NCBI GenBank assembly: GCA_020444545.1
Contig: JAHLKT010000003.1
Location: 1 to 64,000 of the forward strand
Reading direction: 5' to 3'
DNA from: Desulfarculaceae bacterium
GTDB taxonomy: Bacteria > Desulfobacterota > Desulfarculia > Desulfarculales > Desulfarculaceae
Length of the DNA stretch: 64,000 nucleotides
Shown piece after piece: positions 17,405 through 27,694 of this stretch. The number at the start of each line of letters is the position of its first letter. The first letter of the stretch is position 1. The translations under genes were made by a program, and so were the position numbers. Below the pieces are notes generated by a model. It was given only the letters and a program-made list of their open reading frames with translations. It made no database searches and was not told the origin of the DNA.

Positions 17405-18324
17405 CACGCTTCCTCCCAGTAAACATGCTCACCATCGGCCTGGCGACCTGTGTCCAGGTTCCAACCCCGTGACGCCGATAGCGTTGGCTCTTCGGATCCA
17501 GCCAATTGCCGGTCAATGAGTTGCCACATGCCAAGCACGTTTTTCTGCCCGCGCTGGAAAATATCGTCGTAGCTCATGGGACCTTCTGGAGTCGCTACTC
17601 CATCTAAATATTGACGTTCCACCTCTGGCGGGCGTGGGTAGTTGAGCCCTAAACCCATGCTGAGATGCCTGGCCCACGTGACAAGCCGGTAGCCTTCGGA
17701 AGCGATTTAATCCATGACAAAGAGAAAGCCTCGGTGCCAGAGATCAGGGTCCGGTGGGTTAGAGGCAAACGCTTCAGAGTAGGCATCTTGCAGCATTCCT
17801 TGCCACAAGCCACGCACTCCCTCATGTATAGCCCTAGGACTTTGCTTGGATGTGCACCGAGCAATTCCGGAATCAAAGTATTCTGGAACCCCGACTTCGC
17901 CCAGGTTCAGCTGGGGAAAAATGAAAGCGTCTTGATGCAGTTCGCATATACGGTGCGCGGTCTCATTACCCTTGTATGGCCCGACCTTGAGCTCCACTAC
18001 TGGATGCACGGTCATGTCCAAAACCACATGGGAAGCGTAGCCAAGAAACCAAGCCAAACATTTGCGCCGCTCATTACCTTGTAGGTTGCGCAGCCGGCTC
18101 ACACCTGCGTTTAGAAGCTCAACGACTTGTTCGTAGTGCATCAGATCGGCCCAATCGTTGGCAGCTTCGTTGCCTAAGGCAAGGTAGGGGTAGTCAGGAC
18201 TCACCGCCCCCAAATCGCAAAAGTGCGGGTAATAGAGAAAAGACGCGCGTACCTCGTTCGGGAGCTCCTGCATGTGGTCCCGCATTTTGGCGATAAGAGT
18301 CAGATGGGCATATGACGCCGGCAT
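17404..18324 (-). pseudogene. Zinc-dependent phospholipase C-like gene with in-frame TAA
   Basis: Residues 1-205 resemble the Zn_dep_PLPC family (bacterial phospholipase C / S1-P1-like helical fold): an opening with MPASYAHLTLI, HFCDLGAVSPDYPYL, LGYASHVVLDMTVHP and repeated His/Asp metal-ligand candidates. A TAA at 17707-17709 interrupts it. The same frame then stays open for another 100 codons (17706-17404), ending in coding-like sequence. Either this is one gene with a nonsense mutation or two short genes, the second starting at the ATG at 17658. One original gene of about 306 codons is favoured because the frame and composition continue. The complete family protein would be secreted or surface-acting, but no signal peptide is visible here. 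Confidence 0.6.
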
Positions 18325-18352
18325 GGTCGTCCCCCTTTACCCTAACAAGGCG

Positions 18353-18694
18353 CTACCCGCCTGAAGCCAGCAGGCTAAATTGCTCTCGCTGCATGATAAC
18401 AAACTGAACGACTTTGTTGTCACCCCGGCTCCAAACCATTTCCGCCCGCTCCAGCGGATTATCTCCTCTCTGAGAAAATCCGTTGGGGGTGGCGAAGCCA
18501 ATGGAATGAGATTTAGGGACAAAACAGGCAAGCAAGACAGAGCTGGTCTTCACCTGCCTACTCTGCCAGATGGCGATCACGTCATGATCGCACTCAAGCT
18601 CTCTTGAGCCGAACCGATTAGCAAAATTAGCAGCATTAGCAGCAGTAGCATCAAAATATGGTTTTCGAAATAATGCAATATTGATCATGCCCAA
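18353..18694 (-). CDS. Possible small protein, doubtful
   Basis: An open frame of 113 codons. Its start encodes an Ala/Asn/Phe run (ATAANAANFANRF) that comes from a short TTAGCA-like DNA repeat near 18620-18650. No domain is recognised and there is no clear ribosome binding site. It may be a remnant or a chance frame. Confidence 0.25.
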   Translation of the reverse strand: MGMINIALFRKPYFDATAANAANFANRFGSRELECDHDVIAIWQSRQVKTSSVLLACFVPKSHSIGFATPNGFSQRGDNPLERAEMVWSRGDNKVVQFVIMQREQFSLLASGG

Positions 18695-19265
18695 GCTAGT
18701 CTTGCTAATCTTGCTAATCTTTTAAAATTAGGCAATTTTTCAAAGATAGTTACGGCAAGAATCAATTCAGCTTCACCAAACCGGAGACAGGGAGCCGGTG
18801 TAAGCTTCAATAACCTCATACATAGGTCCAGTGCAGGATCTTAGCTAGGTTGAAATATTGAACTGAGCGTCAACTTATTACTTGCAGGGCCTCCATTAAG
18901 ACAATCTGGAGGGCAGAGGCCAGCACAGTAGGTCATAACGCATAGGCAAAACGACAGTTGACCACGGGCATATAGATGAATTAGCTTGGATGTGTCGGGA
19001 AACGAGATACTCTGGGGGGACCGTGACTATTATTCTACCCGCCAGTTTCCAAGCCAATCATCGCGATTTAAATCACAGGCGCAACAGGCTATTAGAACGC
19101 GTTAGCGATGATCGGCCGTTCCGAAACTTGTTTTGCATGTTGCAGAATCGTGGATTTGTTTAGGATATTTTACTTTAGGTTTGGCTCCTTCCACTTAAGT
19201 ATTTATAAGTTTACGCTTGTGTTTCGGTGCCGTTAATGATCATGCTTAGTTAATCTGATGTAATT
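18695..19265. other. AT-rich intergenic region before the GmrSD gene
   Basis: About 570 bases with no gene that I can support. Short repeats (CTTGCTAATC twice near 18703-18720) and stop-rich frames suggest eroded sequence at a junction between acquired segments. Confidence 0.4.
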
Positions 19266-19295
19266 TTTAAGTTATTACCATAGCTCTGCTATAAT
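19266..19295 (+). promoter_or_regulatory. Candidate promoter of the GmrSD gene
   Basis: A perfect TATAAT lies at 19290-19295, about 25 bases before the GTG start, with only a weak -35 match (TTTAAG) 18 bases upstream. AAAGGAGAAG before the start is a strong ribosome binding site. Confidence 0.4.
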
Positions 19296-19320
19296 AATAT
19301 AACTCAAAGGAGAAGTGTAA

Positions 19321-21300
19321 GTGGAAACGCAAAAACCAATATTGGGCAATCTACTTAATAAGCAAATAAGATATGTTGTACCTGTGTTTCAGCGACACTA
19401 TGTATGGACTGAAGAATATCAGTGGAAGCCTCTTTGGGAAGATATTAAAAATAAAATTGATGAACGGATTAATAATAATAAAATTCACCCTCATTACACA
19501 GGATCGATAGTCCTTAATCAAGAAATTGTCACTACTGATGTTCTGAGTACATACTGTGTTATAGATGGCCAACAACGCCTTACAACTTTCCAACTTTTTT
19601 TGATAGCCTTCAGGGAAGTATGCAGAGAACTTGAAAATAATGAAATTCTTTTGGGGTCTATAAACAAATATATTTTTAACGAACCAGCATATGGTGACAG
19701 CAATTATGATGCGCAAAAATACAAATTAATTCCCACTAAATTTGATATTGAAACCTTTAAGGACATTGCTGATTTAACATACGATGAATTTTTCAAAAAA
19801 CGATTACAGCCCATTTTGAACGAGTATGGAATGGGGCCAAAAACATATAGAAATGAAGCGAAGAAAAGAAATGTAATTATGGGAGCTTATATGTTTTTTT
19901 ACGATGAATTGTTAAGATATTTTAAACAAAATATTCACAACTTAGAACGGCCAAATTTGATTAAAACAATTCTTTTGTCTGTAACAAATGATTTTCAGTT
20001 TGTTGAAATCGGCCTTTCCCCTAACGATGATCCTCAAATGATTTTTGAAACTCTTAATGGGCGAGGCGCATCACTCACAGAAACAGATTTGATCAGAAAT
20101 TATATTTTTATGCGGGCAGATTCTAACGGTGAGAACCTAAACGGTATTTACGAGAAGTACTGGGATGAATATGACGATCCTGTGTCTGAATATAAATGGC
20201 ACAACAAAATGACAAGAGGTCGCTTTAGTGAGTCCAGGCTTCAATTTTTTCTAATTGACTATTTGATAGTAAAAATTCAAGAAGAAATCAGATATGATCA
20301 AATCTTTTACCGATACAAATCATTTATTGTTAATGCCGCCCCATTCCTCACAGCAGAAGAAGAACTTAAAGAGCTATTCAAATACAGTCGAATATTCAAA
20401 AAAATAACCAATCCATCCAATGATTCTGTTCTAGAGAAGTTCTCTATAAGATTGCTGGCTATGGATACAACAACAATATTTCCACTCCTTCTTTTTGTTG
20501 AGGGCGATGACGAAATAACTCAACCAGATAAAGAAAAAATATATTCAACTTTAGATTCGTTTATAACGCGAAGGTTCCTGTGTGGTTCTACGGCAAAAAA
20601 CTACAACAACGTATTTTTAGACTTGCTAAAATTCATAACAAAAAACAAAACTGCAGATAGCCTGGTCACTTATTTGCAAACTAAAACAGCAGACTCCAAT
20701 AATTGGCCTAATGACAATGCGTTAAAAGAAAAGATCATTAATCGTCCTATCTACAAGGAAGAAAAGGGGAAATCTAAAGTAATTATTAATATACTACTAG
20801 AGGTTGAACGTTCGCTGAGGACCTCAAAACAGGAGTCTATAGATATCTCGCCTGCCAATCTGACAGTTGAACATATTTTGCCTCAATCATGGTATGAACA
20901 TTGGACCATTGGTAGCAAAGTTGTTACCGAAGAAGATTTTAATTTATCCGGGCAAAAAGTCTGGGGAGAAGATGATGAAAATGGTATTTTTCATCAAATC
21001 GAATATAGAAAAACTGCATTAAATACTATGGGTAATTTGACGATAATGACAAGTTCATTAAACCCCAGTATCAGCAACGCATCCTACACGATTAAAAGGC
21101 CAGAAATATTAAAGCAGTCAACTCTAATTCTCAATTCTTACTTCCAAGATATCCCTAATTGGGATGAGGACAATATTATAACGAGAGGAGATAAATTATT
21201 TGAAAAAATAAAGAACTTATGGAAACACCCTAACAAAATAGCAGAACAACCGGCTCAACCTTATTTCGATAACGTTGGCGGTGATGACACAGCTAATTGA
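19321..21300 (+). CDS. GmrSD-type restriction protein (DUF262 + DUF1524 HNH)
   Basis: A 659-residue single-chain GmrSD-like protein. The N-terminal DUF262 domain has the VPVFQRHYVWTEEYQW motif and the DGQQRLTT signature (nucleotide-binding, ParB-like fold). A helical middle follows, and the C-terminal DUF1524 domain has TVEHILPQSW and NTMGNLTIMTSSLN, an HNH-type nuclease core with its His. Family members cut modified phage DNA (type IV restriction). The start is GTG at 19321 behind AAAGGAG. The gene is far more AT-rich than everything around it, which points to separate acquisition. It stands alone and is intact. Confidence 0.9.
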   Translation: METQKPILGNLLNKQIRYVVPVFQRHYVWTEEYQWKPLWEDIKNKIDERINNNKIHPHYTGSIVLNQEIVTTDVLSTYCVIDGQQRLTTFQLFLIAFREVCRELENNEILLGSINKYIFNEPAYGDSNYDAQKYKLIPTKFDIETFKDIADLTYDEFFKKRLQPILNEYGMGPKTYRNEAKKRNVIMGAYMFFYDELLRYFKQNIHNLERPNLIKTILLSVTNDFQFVEIGLSPNDDPQMIFETLNGRGASLTETDLIRNYIFMRADSNGENLNGIYEKYWDEYDDPVSEYKWHNKMTRGRFSESRLQFFLIDYLIVKIQEEIRYDQIFYRYKSFIVNAAPFLTAEEELKELFKYSRIFKKITNPSNDSVLEKFSIRLLAMDTTTIFPLLLFVEGDDEITQPDKEKIYSTLDSFITRRFLCGSTAKNYNNVFLDLLKFITKNKTADSLVTYLQTKTADSNNWPNDNALKEKIINRPIYKEEKGKSKVIINILLEVERSLRTSKQESIDISPANLTVEHILPQSWYEHWTIGSKVVTEEDFNLSGQKVWGEDDENGIFHQIEYRKTALNTMGNLTIMTSSLNPSISNASYTIKRPEILKQSTLILNSYFQDIPNWDEDNIITRGDKLFEKIKNLWKHPNKIAEQPAQPYFDNVGGDDTAN

Positions 21301-22024
21301 GGTGACGCAGCGGCTTAGTCCGACGTTACATTTGATACATTATAGGAATCAATGGTGAATATCTCTGCGCGTTACACTCTTTAATATAAAAACACTAACG
21401 GGCCAGCCTGTTCGGTTTAAACATAATTATCCAATACAGGTTTTTTCATTTAGCTCAAACGCAGCAATACATAATGAATCAGGAAAACAAGTGAAGGATA
21501 TTCGGTGTATTTATTTTGTCGCATTGTGAGTCTGTGTTGGGCATCTGAGAGCATCATTTTAATTAGGATATCAGAGGAGGCCTCTGCTGTTTGGACAGTT
21601 CAGCGGCGTCGTTAAGGTGGATTGCGTTTGTTGTTTTCATGCCGCCGCTTCGATCATAACTTCAACCAGACGTAAAGACTCATACATGATGGACGAATTT
21701 GTGAAAAACCTGGTCTTGTATAATGTAAATGCAGTATGAAAAAATCGTTTAATCTGATCAGTTAACCTTGTCGGCTTGTCTGAGCGTGGTCGTTTTGTAA
21801 AGGCAAAAAATATAGCGATAGTCTTCTTCCTTTTTTCAGGAAAGGCTTGATATCAGTTGCGGTCATGTCTTCATGCTTGTCTTCGTGCTCTGACCCTTGG
21901 GCTGGCACATGGATGGAGACCGAGGATCAGCACCCCTAATCTACAAAGCTAGGTAGTCACGATGCTACAAGCCGACACACAGGTTCGGTGCTGATCTCGG
22001 AAAGCGTGTCCGCATTTTTTGCTT
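21301..22024. other. Non-coding region ending in IS110-type flank
   Basis: About 720 bases with no intact gene. The stretch 21900-22024 is likely the non-coding end of the IS110 element; it contains CCGAG(G)ATCAGCACC (21920-21934) and its inverse GGTGCTGATCTCGG (21987-22000). The 21600-21700 segment could be an eroded gene end, but I cannot name it. Confidence 0.4.
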
Positions 22025-23070
22025 TTAGGACCTAACCGTATTTAATCCCGGGTAAGTCGGGTTATAGGCCTCGCCATTTTTCCAAAGCCGATGGCCCAGG
22101 ATAAGGAGCCTGCGAGCCAGAGCCACCATGGCGACCATGGCACCGCGTTTGACGATAAGTCTCCGAGTCCATTTCTGCAGGTCGGGGGTCAGCTTTTTAT
22201 TCCGCAAGGCCGCCAGGCTGCTTGCACCATAAGGTATCGAAGCATGGATCTGCCCTGGTGGGTGATTCCACCTCGTTTCTGACTATCGCCACTGTCACGC
22301 GCAGAGGGGACCAAGCCTGCATAGCTGGCCACTTGGCCCGAATGCTTGAAGCGAGTTGGGTCATCGAGGCTGCTAAGGACCGCCAGGGTAACCACAGGTC
22401 CGTAGCCCGGAATCTGGCGCAAAAGCGGAGCCTCGGGCCAGCCGTCCTGCTCCTGCACGACCATGGCGTCCAAATCGTGCCGTTCGTTGTCCAGGACTTC
22501 CCAGATATTGCGATAAGACACCAAGAGCGGCTTCATCCAAATGGGGATGGCAGGGTTGTCCAGCAATTCCTCCCAATGGGCTTGTTTGCGCCACTTGTAT
22601 TTGCTGATTGATACCCCTACTGAGCGAAGTAGGCTTCGCGCAGCATTCAAGGTGGCCGTGGCCTGCTTTACTACATGGTGCCTGGTCTGCATCAAGGACC
22701 GAGCACGGCGGCCGCGTTCACTGGGTATTTGCACTGAGCAGTTTTCAGCAAGGCCGGCCTTTAGAGCTTCGGCCAGGGTCCGAGCGTTTCGCCGGTAGCT
22801 CTTCTTCTTGCTGTCGGCGATCATCTTAAACTGGCGGGCATCGACTACCACCGGCTCTATGCTTACGCTGCGAAGGACATCCACCACCCACCAAGTCATG
22901 CCACCAGTCTCGATAGCCACCCGGGTCTCATGTGGAGGCCAATGCTTTACAATATCGAGCCAACCGCTTTCCCCGCTGGTGACTTTGCCTCGGCGAACAA
23001 GCTGGCCTTCATCGCCCAAAGCGCAAAAGGTGGTGGTCCGCTTGTGCACATCCATGCCAACATAGATCAT
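22025..23070 (-). pseudogene. IS110-family transposase, frameshifted
   Basis: The frame from 23070 encodes the N-terminal DEDD RuvC-like domain (IYVGMDVHKRTTTFCAL ... ETGG) and most of transposase_20 (PGYGPVVTLAVLSSLDD, GLVPS, ITHQGRSMLRYLMVQAA). It then runs into an early stop at 22189. The true C-terminus (RNKKLTPDLQKWTRRLIVKRGA..., GEAYNPTYPGL) continues in another frame to 22025. One missing base near 22220 explains it. With the RuvC-like and Ser domains split from the tail, the element is probably inactive. It lies between the GmrSD gene and the first IS3 copy. Confidence 0.85.
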
Positions 23071-23475
23071 GGTCGCCCTCCTGGTAGATGGTTTGTTATC
23101 CCGACGACCATTTTAGAACGCCGGGAGGACGACCACGCTCATCTCATCTATAAATTTTATTTCAGCGGCTTTGATAAAATTTAACCTAGGATTTGCAGGC
23201 TAAATTAGGGCTGCCCATCAGGGCAGTGCAGGGTGCTTACATAAGGTTGGTTGTATTGGGTCGCTATTAGGTGCCGATAGAGCCGAATATATCTCACTCA
23301 TCCCCAGACGACGTTTTTAAGAAAATGCATCAAATCTTAAATCAGGAGTCGGAAATTATACCAATTAAGGAGCCTGCCAAAAACCTACCTGGATATCCCC
23401 CCCAACCCTAAAGCGCCACCCAAGTTGAATCGTCCCGGGATTGCCGGAGACTCCATTACTTGAGAGGATGGAGTC

Positions 23476-24694
<1,219 letters not shown>

Positions 24695-24835
24695 CTCAAA
24701 CAAAAGAGCCTCCGGGAAAACCGGGGCGGTTCAGGTCCTTACTCAACCTTTGATTTTTATTGAGCTGTTCGGATCGGGCTTCTCGAACCGCTCTTCGCTT
24801 ATCTCCGTGGCTAGGTGGTAGCTGATCACGTTCGC

Positions 24836-25261
24836 CTACCGCCATTTCATTCTGGTGGTGTGCAGGTATACTTCCACTATCCTGCCCGCTGTTACCAGAG
24901 GAGCCAAGAAGTTCAAAGCATTGCCGGGCAGGTACAGCGTTATGATGGTGTCGTATCCCTTGCGGGACTCAACCCTTCCCACGGCGATTGGCTTCGCCTC
25001 GCTCTCCCCCCGGCGTTCCTCACGCATGTCACTTCTGGGACTGCAGAACAAGGTAAGTTCGTACTCCGGGCTGTACCTGTAACCTTCAGTGGTGATCTTT
25101 CCTATCAGTTTCATTTGACGGCACTCGCTGTATGGGCCCGGCAACCAATCCACTGGGTTCAAGCCATAGCTGTATGATCCCTCCCACCTATCAACGGTGA
25201 GATAGTGCTCTTCATATTCAGGTTGAGGACTCCGCTTTTTCTTTGATTTGCGCTTTGGCAT
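24836..25261 (-). CDS. Hypothetical protein, 141 residues
   Basis: A basic N-terminus (PKRKSKKKRSPQPE) precedes a soluble domain with alternating beta-like segments (DTIITLYLPGNALNFLAPLV, GRIVEVYLHTTRMKW). No family is recognised. It stands alone between the first IS3 copy and the restriction operon and reads away from that operon. Coding likelihood rests on length and sensible composition only. Confidence 0.5.
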   Translation of the reverse strand: MPKRKSKKKRSPQPEYEEHYLTVDRWEGSYSYGLNPVDWLPGPYSECRQMKLIGKITTEGYRYSPEYELTLFCSPRSDMREERRGESEAKPIAVGRVESRKGYDTIITLYLPGNALNFLAPLVTAGRIVEVYLHTTRMKWR

Positions 25262-25570
25262 CGCCTACCTCCACTACGGCTTTTGGGATTTTCCGATAGG
25301 CTGAAGGCCGCCTCAGCCCGCCTTGGCTTTCTCTTACCGATGTGACATTGTGACTACCGAGGAACAAATGTTCCGACTTCGCCTTCCTGTTGCCCTGGCG
25401 GTCTCTCGTAGTCAAGCCAACACTTCCGCTCCCCCGCGCCGCCCCTCAGCTATCCCTTAAATCATCCTATATCTAGTTAGTTACTAGATTGACCGCCAAT
25501 GCGTTTGGCTAAATAAATATTCATTGGCAATGATGCAAAAAAAGAGTTGACAGGCAGGAGGTGATTCGAT
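25262..25570 (+). other. Promoter region of the type I restriction operon
   Basis: About 310 bases without a gene. The AT-rich part includes TTGACC at 25489-25494 and TAAATA at 25510-25515 as a weak promoter pair. The region ends in AGGAGGTG (25557-25564), a very strong ribosome binding site that serves the 15-codon leader frame at 25571. Confidence 0.35.
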
Positions 25571-25618
25571 ATGATCTCATCATCGTCAATGGAGCAGTCA
25601 AATGCAACCTCTTCATAA
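25571..25618 (+). CDS. Candidate 15-residue leader peptide overlapping the half-S gene
   Basis: ATG at 25571 stands 6 bases after a perfect AGGAGGTG and encodes MISSSSMEQSNATSS before TAA at 25616. It overlaps the start of the next gene (25602) by 17 bases in another frame. The strong ribosome binding site fits this start and not the next one, so the leader may be translated and couple or dampen expression of the restriction operon. Confidence 0.35.
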   Translation: MISSSSMEQSNATSS

Positions 25619-26183
25619 ACTCGTCACGATCAGGCCAGGACACCCCTTCAGAGGTCGGATACCCGAGGTGCCTGGCAGCGAGGTGCGGGTTGTCCAGATG
25701 AAGGACGTCGACCCCGAGCAAGGGCTGGACTGGTCGTCTACTTATTGCACGACCATCACTGGCAGACGTAAGCCTGATTGGCTGCAGCCGGGCGATGTGC
25801 TCTTTTTAATGCGAGGCAGGAACAACTTTGCGGTCCATATTGCCCATGTCCCATCGCAGGCTGTTTGCTCACCGCAATTCATGTTGTTGAGGGTCAAGCT
25901 CGATTCCGGCCTACTGCCCGAGTTTTTGGCGTGGCAGATCAACCAGATTCCTGCTCAGAAATGCCTCCACATGGCATCGGAGGGCACTCTACAAACGAGC
26001 ATCCGCCGGGGTGAGCTGGAGCACTTGCCTTTGGTGGTACCGCCAATAGTTGTACAAAAGACCGTGGTCCAACTGGACCAAGTGGCCAGGCAAGAGGCCG
26101 GCATATACAGGGAGCTTATAGCCAACCGGCAGCGCATGATGCATGCCGTGGCCAAAAAAGTTTTAGAGGAGGACGAGGGATGA
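25602..26183 (+). CDS. Half-length type I restriction specificity (S) protein
   Basis: A 193-residue protein with one target-recognition domain: a TRD-type opening (VRVVQMKDVDP), QPGDVLFLMRGRNNFAVHIA and the C-terminal region LPLVVPPIVVQKTVVQLDQVARQEAGIYRELIANRQRMM, like the conserved S-subunit helix. Full S subunits have two such halves (about 400 residues), so this one could dimerise to recognise a palindromic site or swap with the full HsdS at 27684. Its stop overlaps the hsdM start by ATGA. The start at 25602 is the only ATG available after an in-frame stop at 25572, with GGAG 7 bases upstream. Confidence 0.82.
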   Translation: MQPLHKLVTIRPGHPFRGRIPEVPGSEVRVVQMKDVDPEQGLDWSSTYCTTITGRRKPDWLQPGDVLFLMRGRNNFAVHIAHVPSQAVCSPQFMLLRVKLDSGLLPEFLAWQINQIPAQKCLHMASEGTLQTSIRRGELEHLPLVVPPIVVQKTVVQLDQVARQEAGIYRELIANRQRMMHAVAKKVLEEDEG

Positions 26184-27694
26184 CTAGCAAGGTCAACCAG
26201 CAGCAAATCAACAACGCCGTTTGGGCGGCGTGCGACACCTTCCGGGGGGTGGTCGATCCCAGCATCTACAAGGACTACGTCCTTACTATGCTCTTCCTGA
26301 AATACATCAGCGACGTGTGGCGGGACCACTACGAAAAGTATCAGGAGGAGCATGGCGATCATCCCGAGTTGATCAATGAACTCATGAAGAATGAGCGCTT
26401 CGTTCTACCCAAGCAGGCCAGCTTCTATTATCTACACGAGCACCGCCACGAGCCGGGCAATGGCGAGCGCATAGACAAGGCGCTGCACGCCGTGGAAGAG
26501 GCCAACTTAGACAAACTGGCTGACGTCTTCCAGGACATCAGCTTCAACTCAAACAAGCTGGGCGACGACAAGCAGAAGAATGATTTGCTGCGCTACATGC
26601 TGGAGGACTTTGCCAAGCCCGCCTTGGATCTACGCCCCAGCCGTGTGGGCAAGCTGGATATCATCGGCAATGCCTACGAGTTTTTAATCAAGAACTTCGC
26701 CTCCACCAGCGGCAAAAAAGCCGGCGAGTTCTACACCCCACCCGAGGTGTCGGAGCTAATCGCGGCCCTGGTAGATCCCCAGGAAGGCGACGAGATATGC
26801 GACCCGGCCTGTGGCTCCGCCTCCTTGCTCATGAAATGCGGCCGCAGGGTCAGGGAACAGCACAAGGGTTCCAAAAAGTACGCCCTGTACGGCCAGGAAG
26901 CCATCGGCTCTACCTGGGCCTTGGCCAAGATGAACATGTTCTTGCACAGCGAGGACAACCATCGCATTGAGTGGGGAGACACCATCCGCAACCCCAAGCT
27001 GCTGGATGGCGAGGACCACCTAAAGCATTTCGACGTCGTGGTGGCCAATCCGCCCTTCTCCCTGGACAAGTGGGGCCATGACATTGCCGATGCCGACCGG
27101 TTTGGTCGCTTCCGCCGGGGCATCCCCCCCAAGACCAAGGGAGACTATGCTTTCATCCTGCATATGATCGAAACCATGAAGCCGGTCAGCGGCCGCATGG
27201 GCGTGGTGGTGCCTCATGGCGTCCTGTTCCGTGGTTCTTCCGAGGGCAAGATACGCCGTCAGCTCATCGAGGAAAACCTGCTGGACGCGGTTATCGGATT
27301 ACCCGAGAAGCTCTTTTACGGCACCGGCATCCCTGCCGCCATCCTGGTTTTCCGCAAGAAGAAGAAGGACAAAAGCGTTCTGTTCATCGATGCCTCCCGC
27401 GAATACAAGGACGGCAAGAACCAGAACCTCCTTACCGAGGAGAATCTGGCAAAGATTCTGGAAACCTATAGTACGCGCCAGACAGTGGATAAATACAGCC
27501 ACCTGGCCACGCTCGACGAGATCGAGGAGAACGACTTCAATCTCAACATCCCCCGCTATGTGGACACCTTCGAGGAGGAAGAGGAGATAGACATAAAGGC
27601 GGTGCTTGAGGAGCGCAAGAAGCTAAGGGAAGATCTAGAGGGATTGGAAAATGAGATGAAGGGGTACCTGAAGGAGCTAGGTTATGTTGCCTGA
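26180..27694 (+). CDS. hsdM: Type I restriction-modification DNA methyltransferase (HsdM)
   Basis: A 504-residue N6-adenine methyltransferase. It has an N-terminal HsdM_N helical domain (NNAVWAACDTFRGVVDPSIYKDYVLTMLFLKYISDVW), the SAM-binding motif DPACGSASLL (about residue 211) and catalytic NPPF (about 290). The C-terminal helices serve S-subunit binding. It overlaps the half-S gene upstream by 4 bp and the full hsdS downstream by 11 bp, so the three are co-translated. All catalytic motifs are intact. Confidence 0.95.
   Translation: MTSKVNQQQINNAVWAACDTFRGVVDPSIYKDYVLTMLFLKYISDVWRDHYEKYQEEHGDHPELINELMKNERFVLPKQASFYYLHEHRHEPGNGERIDKALHAVEEANLDKLADVFQDISFNSNKLGDDKQKNDLLRYMLEDFAKPALDLRPSRVGKLDIIGNAYEFLIKNFASTSGKKAGEFYTPPEVSELIAALVDPQEGDEICDPACGSASLLMKCGRRVREQHKGSKKYALYGQEAIGSTWALAKMNMFLHSEDNHRIEWGDTIRNPKLLDGEDHLKHFDVVVANPPFSLDKWGHDIADADRFGRFRRGIPPKTKGDYAFILHMIETMKPVSGRMGVVVPHGVLFRGSSEGKIRRQLIEENLLDAVIGLPEKLFYGTGIPAAILVFRKKKKDKSVLFIDASREYKDGKNQNLLTEENLAKILETYSTRQTVDKYSHLATLDEIEENDFNLNIPRYVDTFEEEEEIDIKAVLEERKKLREDLEGLENEMKGYLKELGYVA

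Noticed and set aside
25218-25415. Small minus-strand frame of 65 codons in the hsd promoter region
   Set aside because: It has no ribosome binding site or recognisable domain and overlaps the start of the hypothetical gene at 24836-25261.
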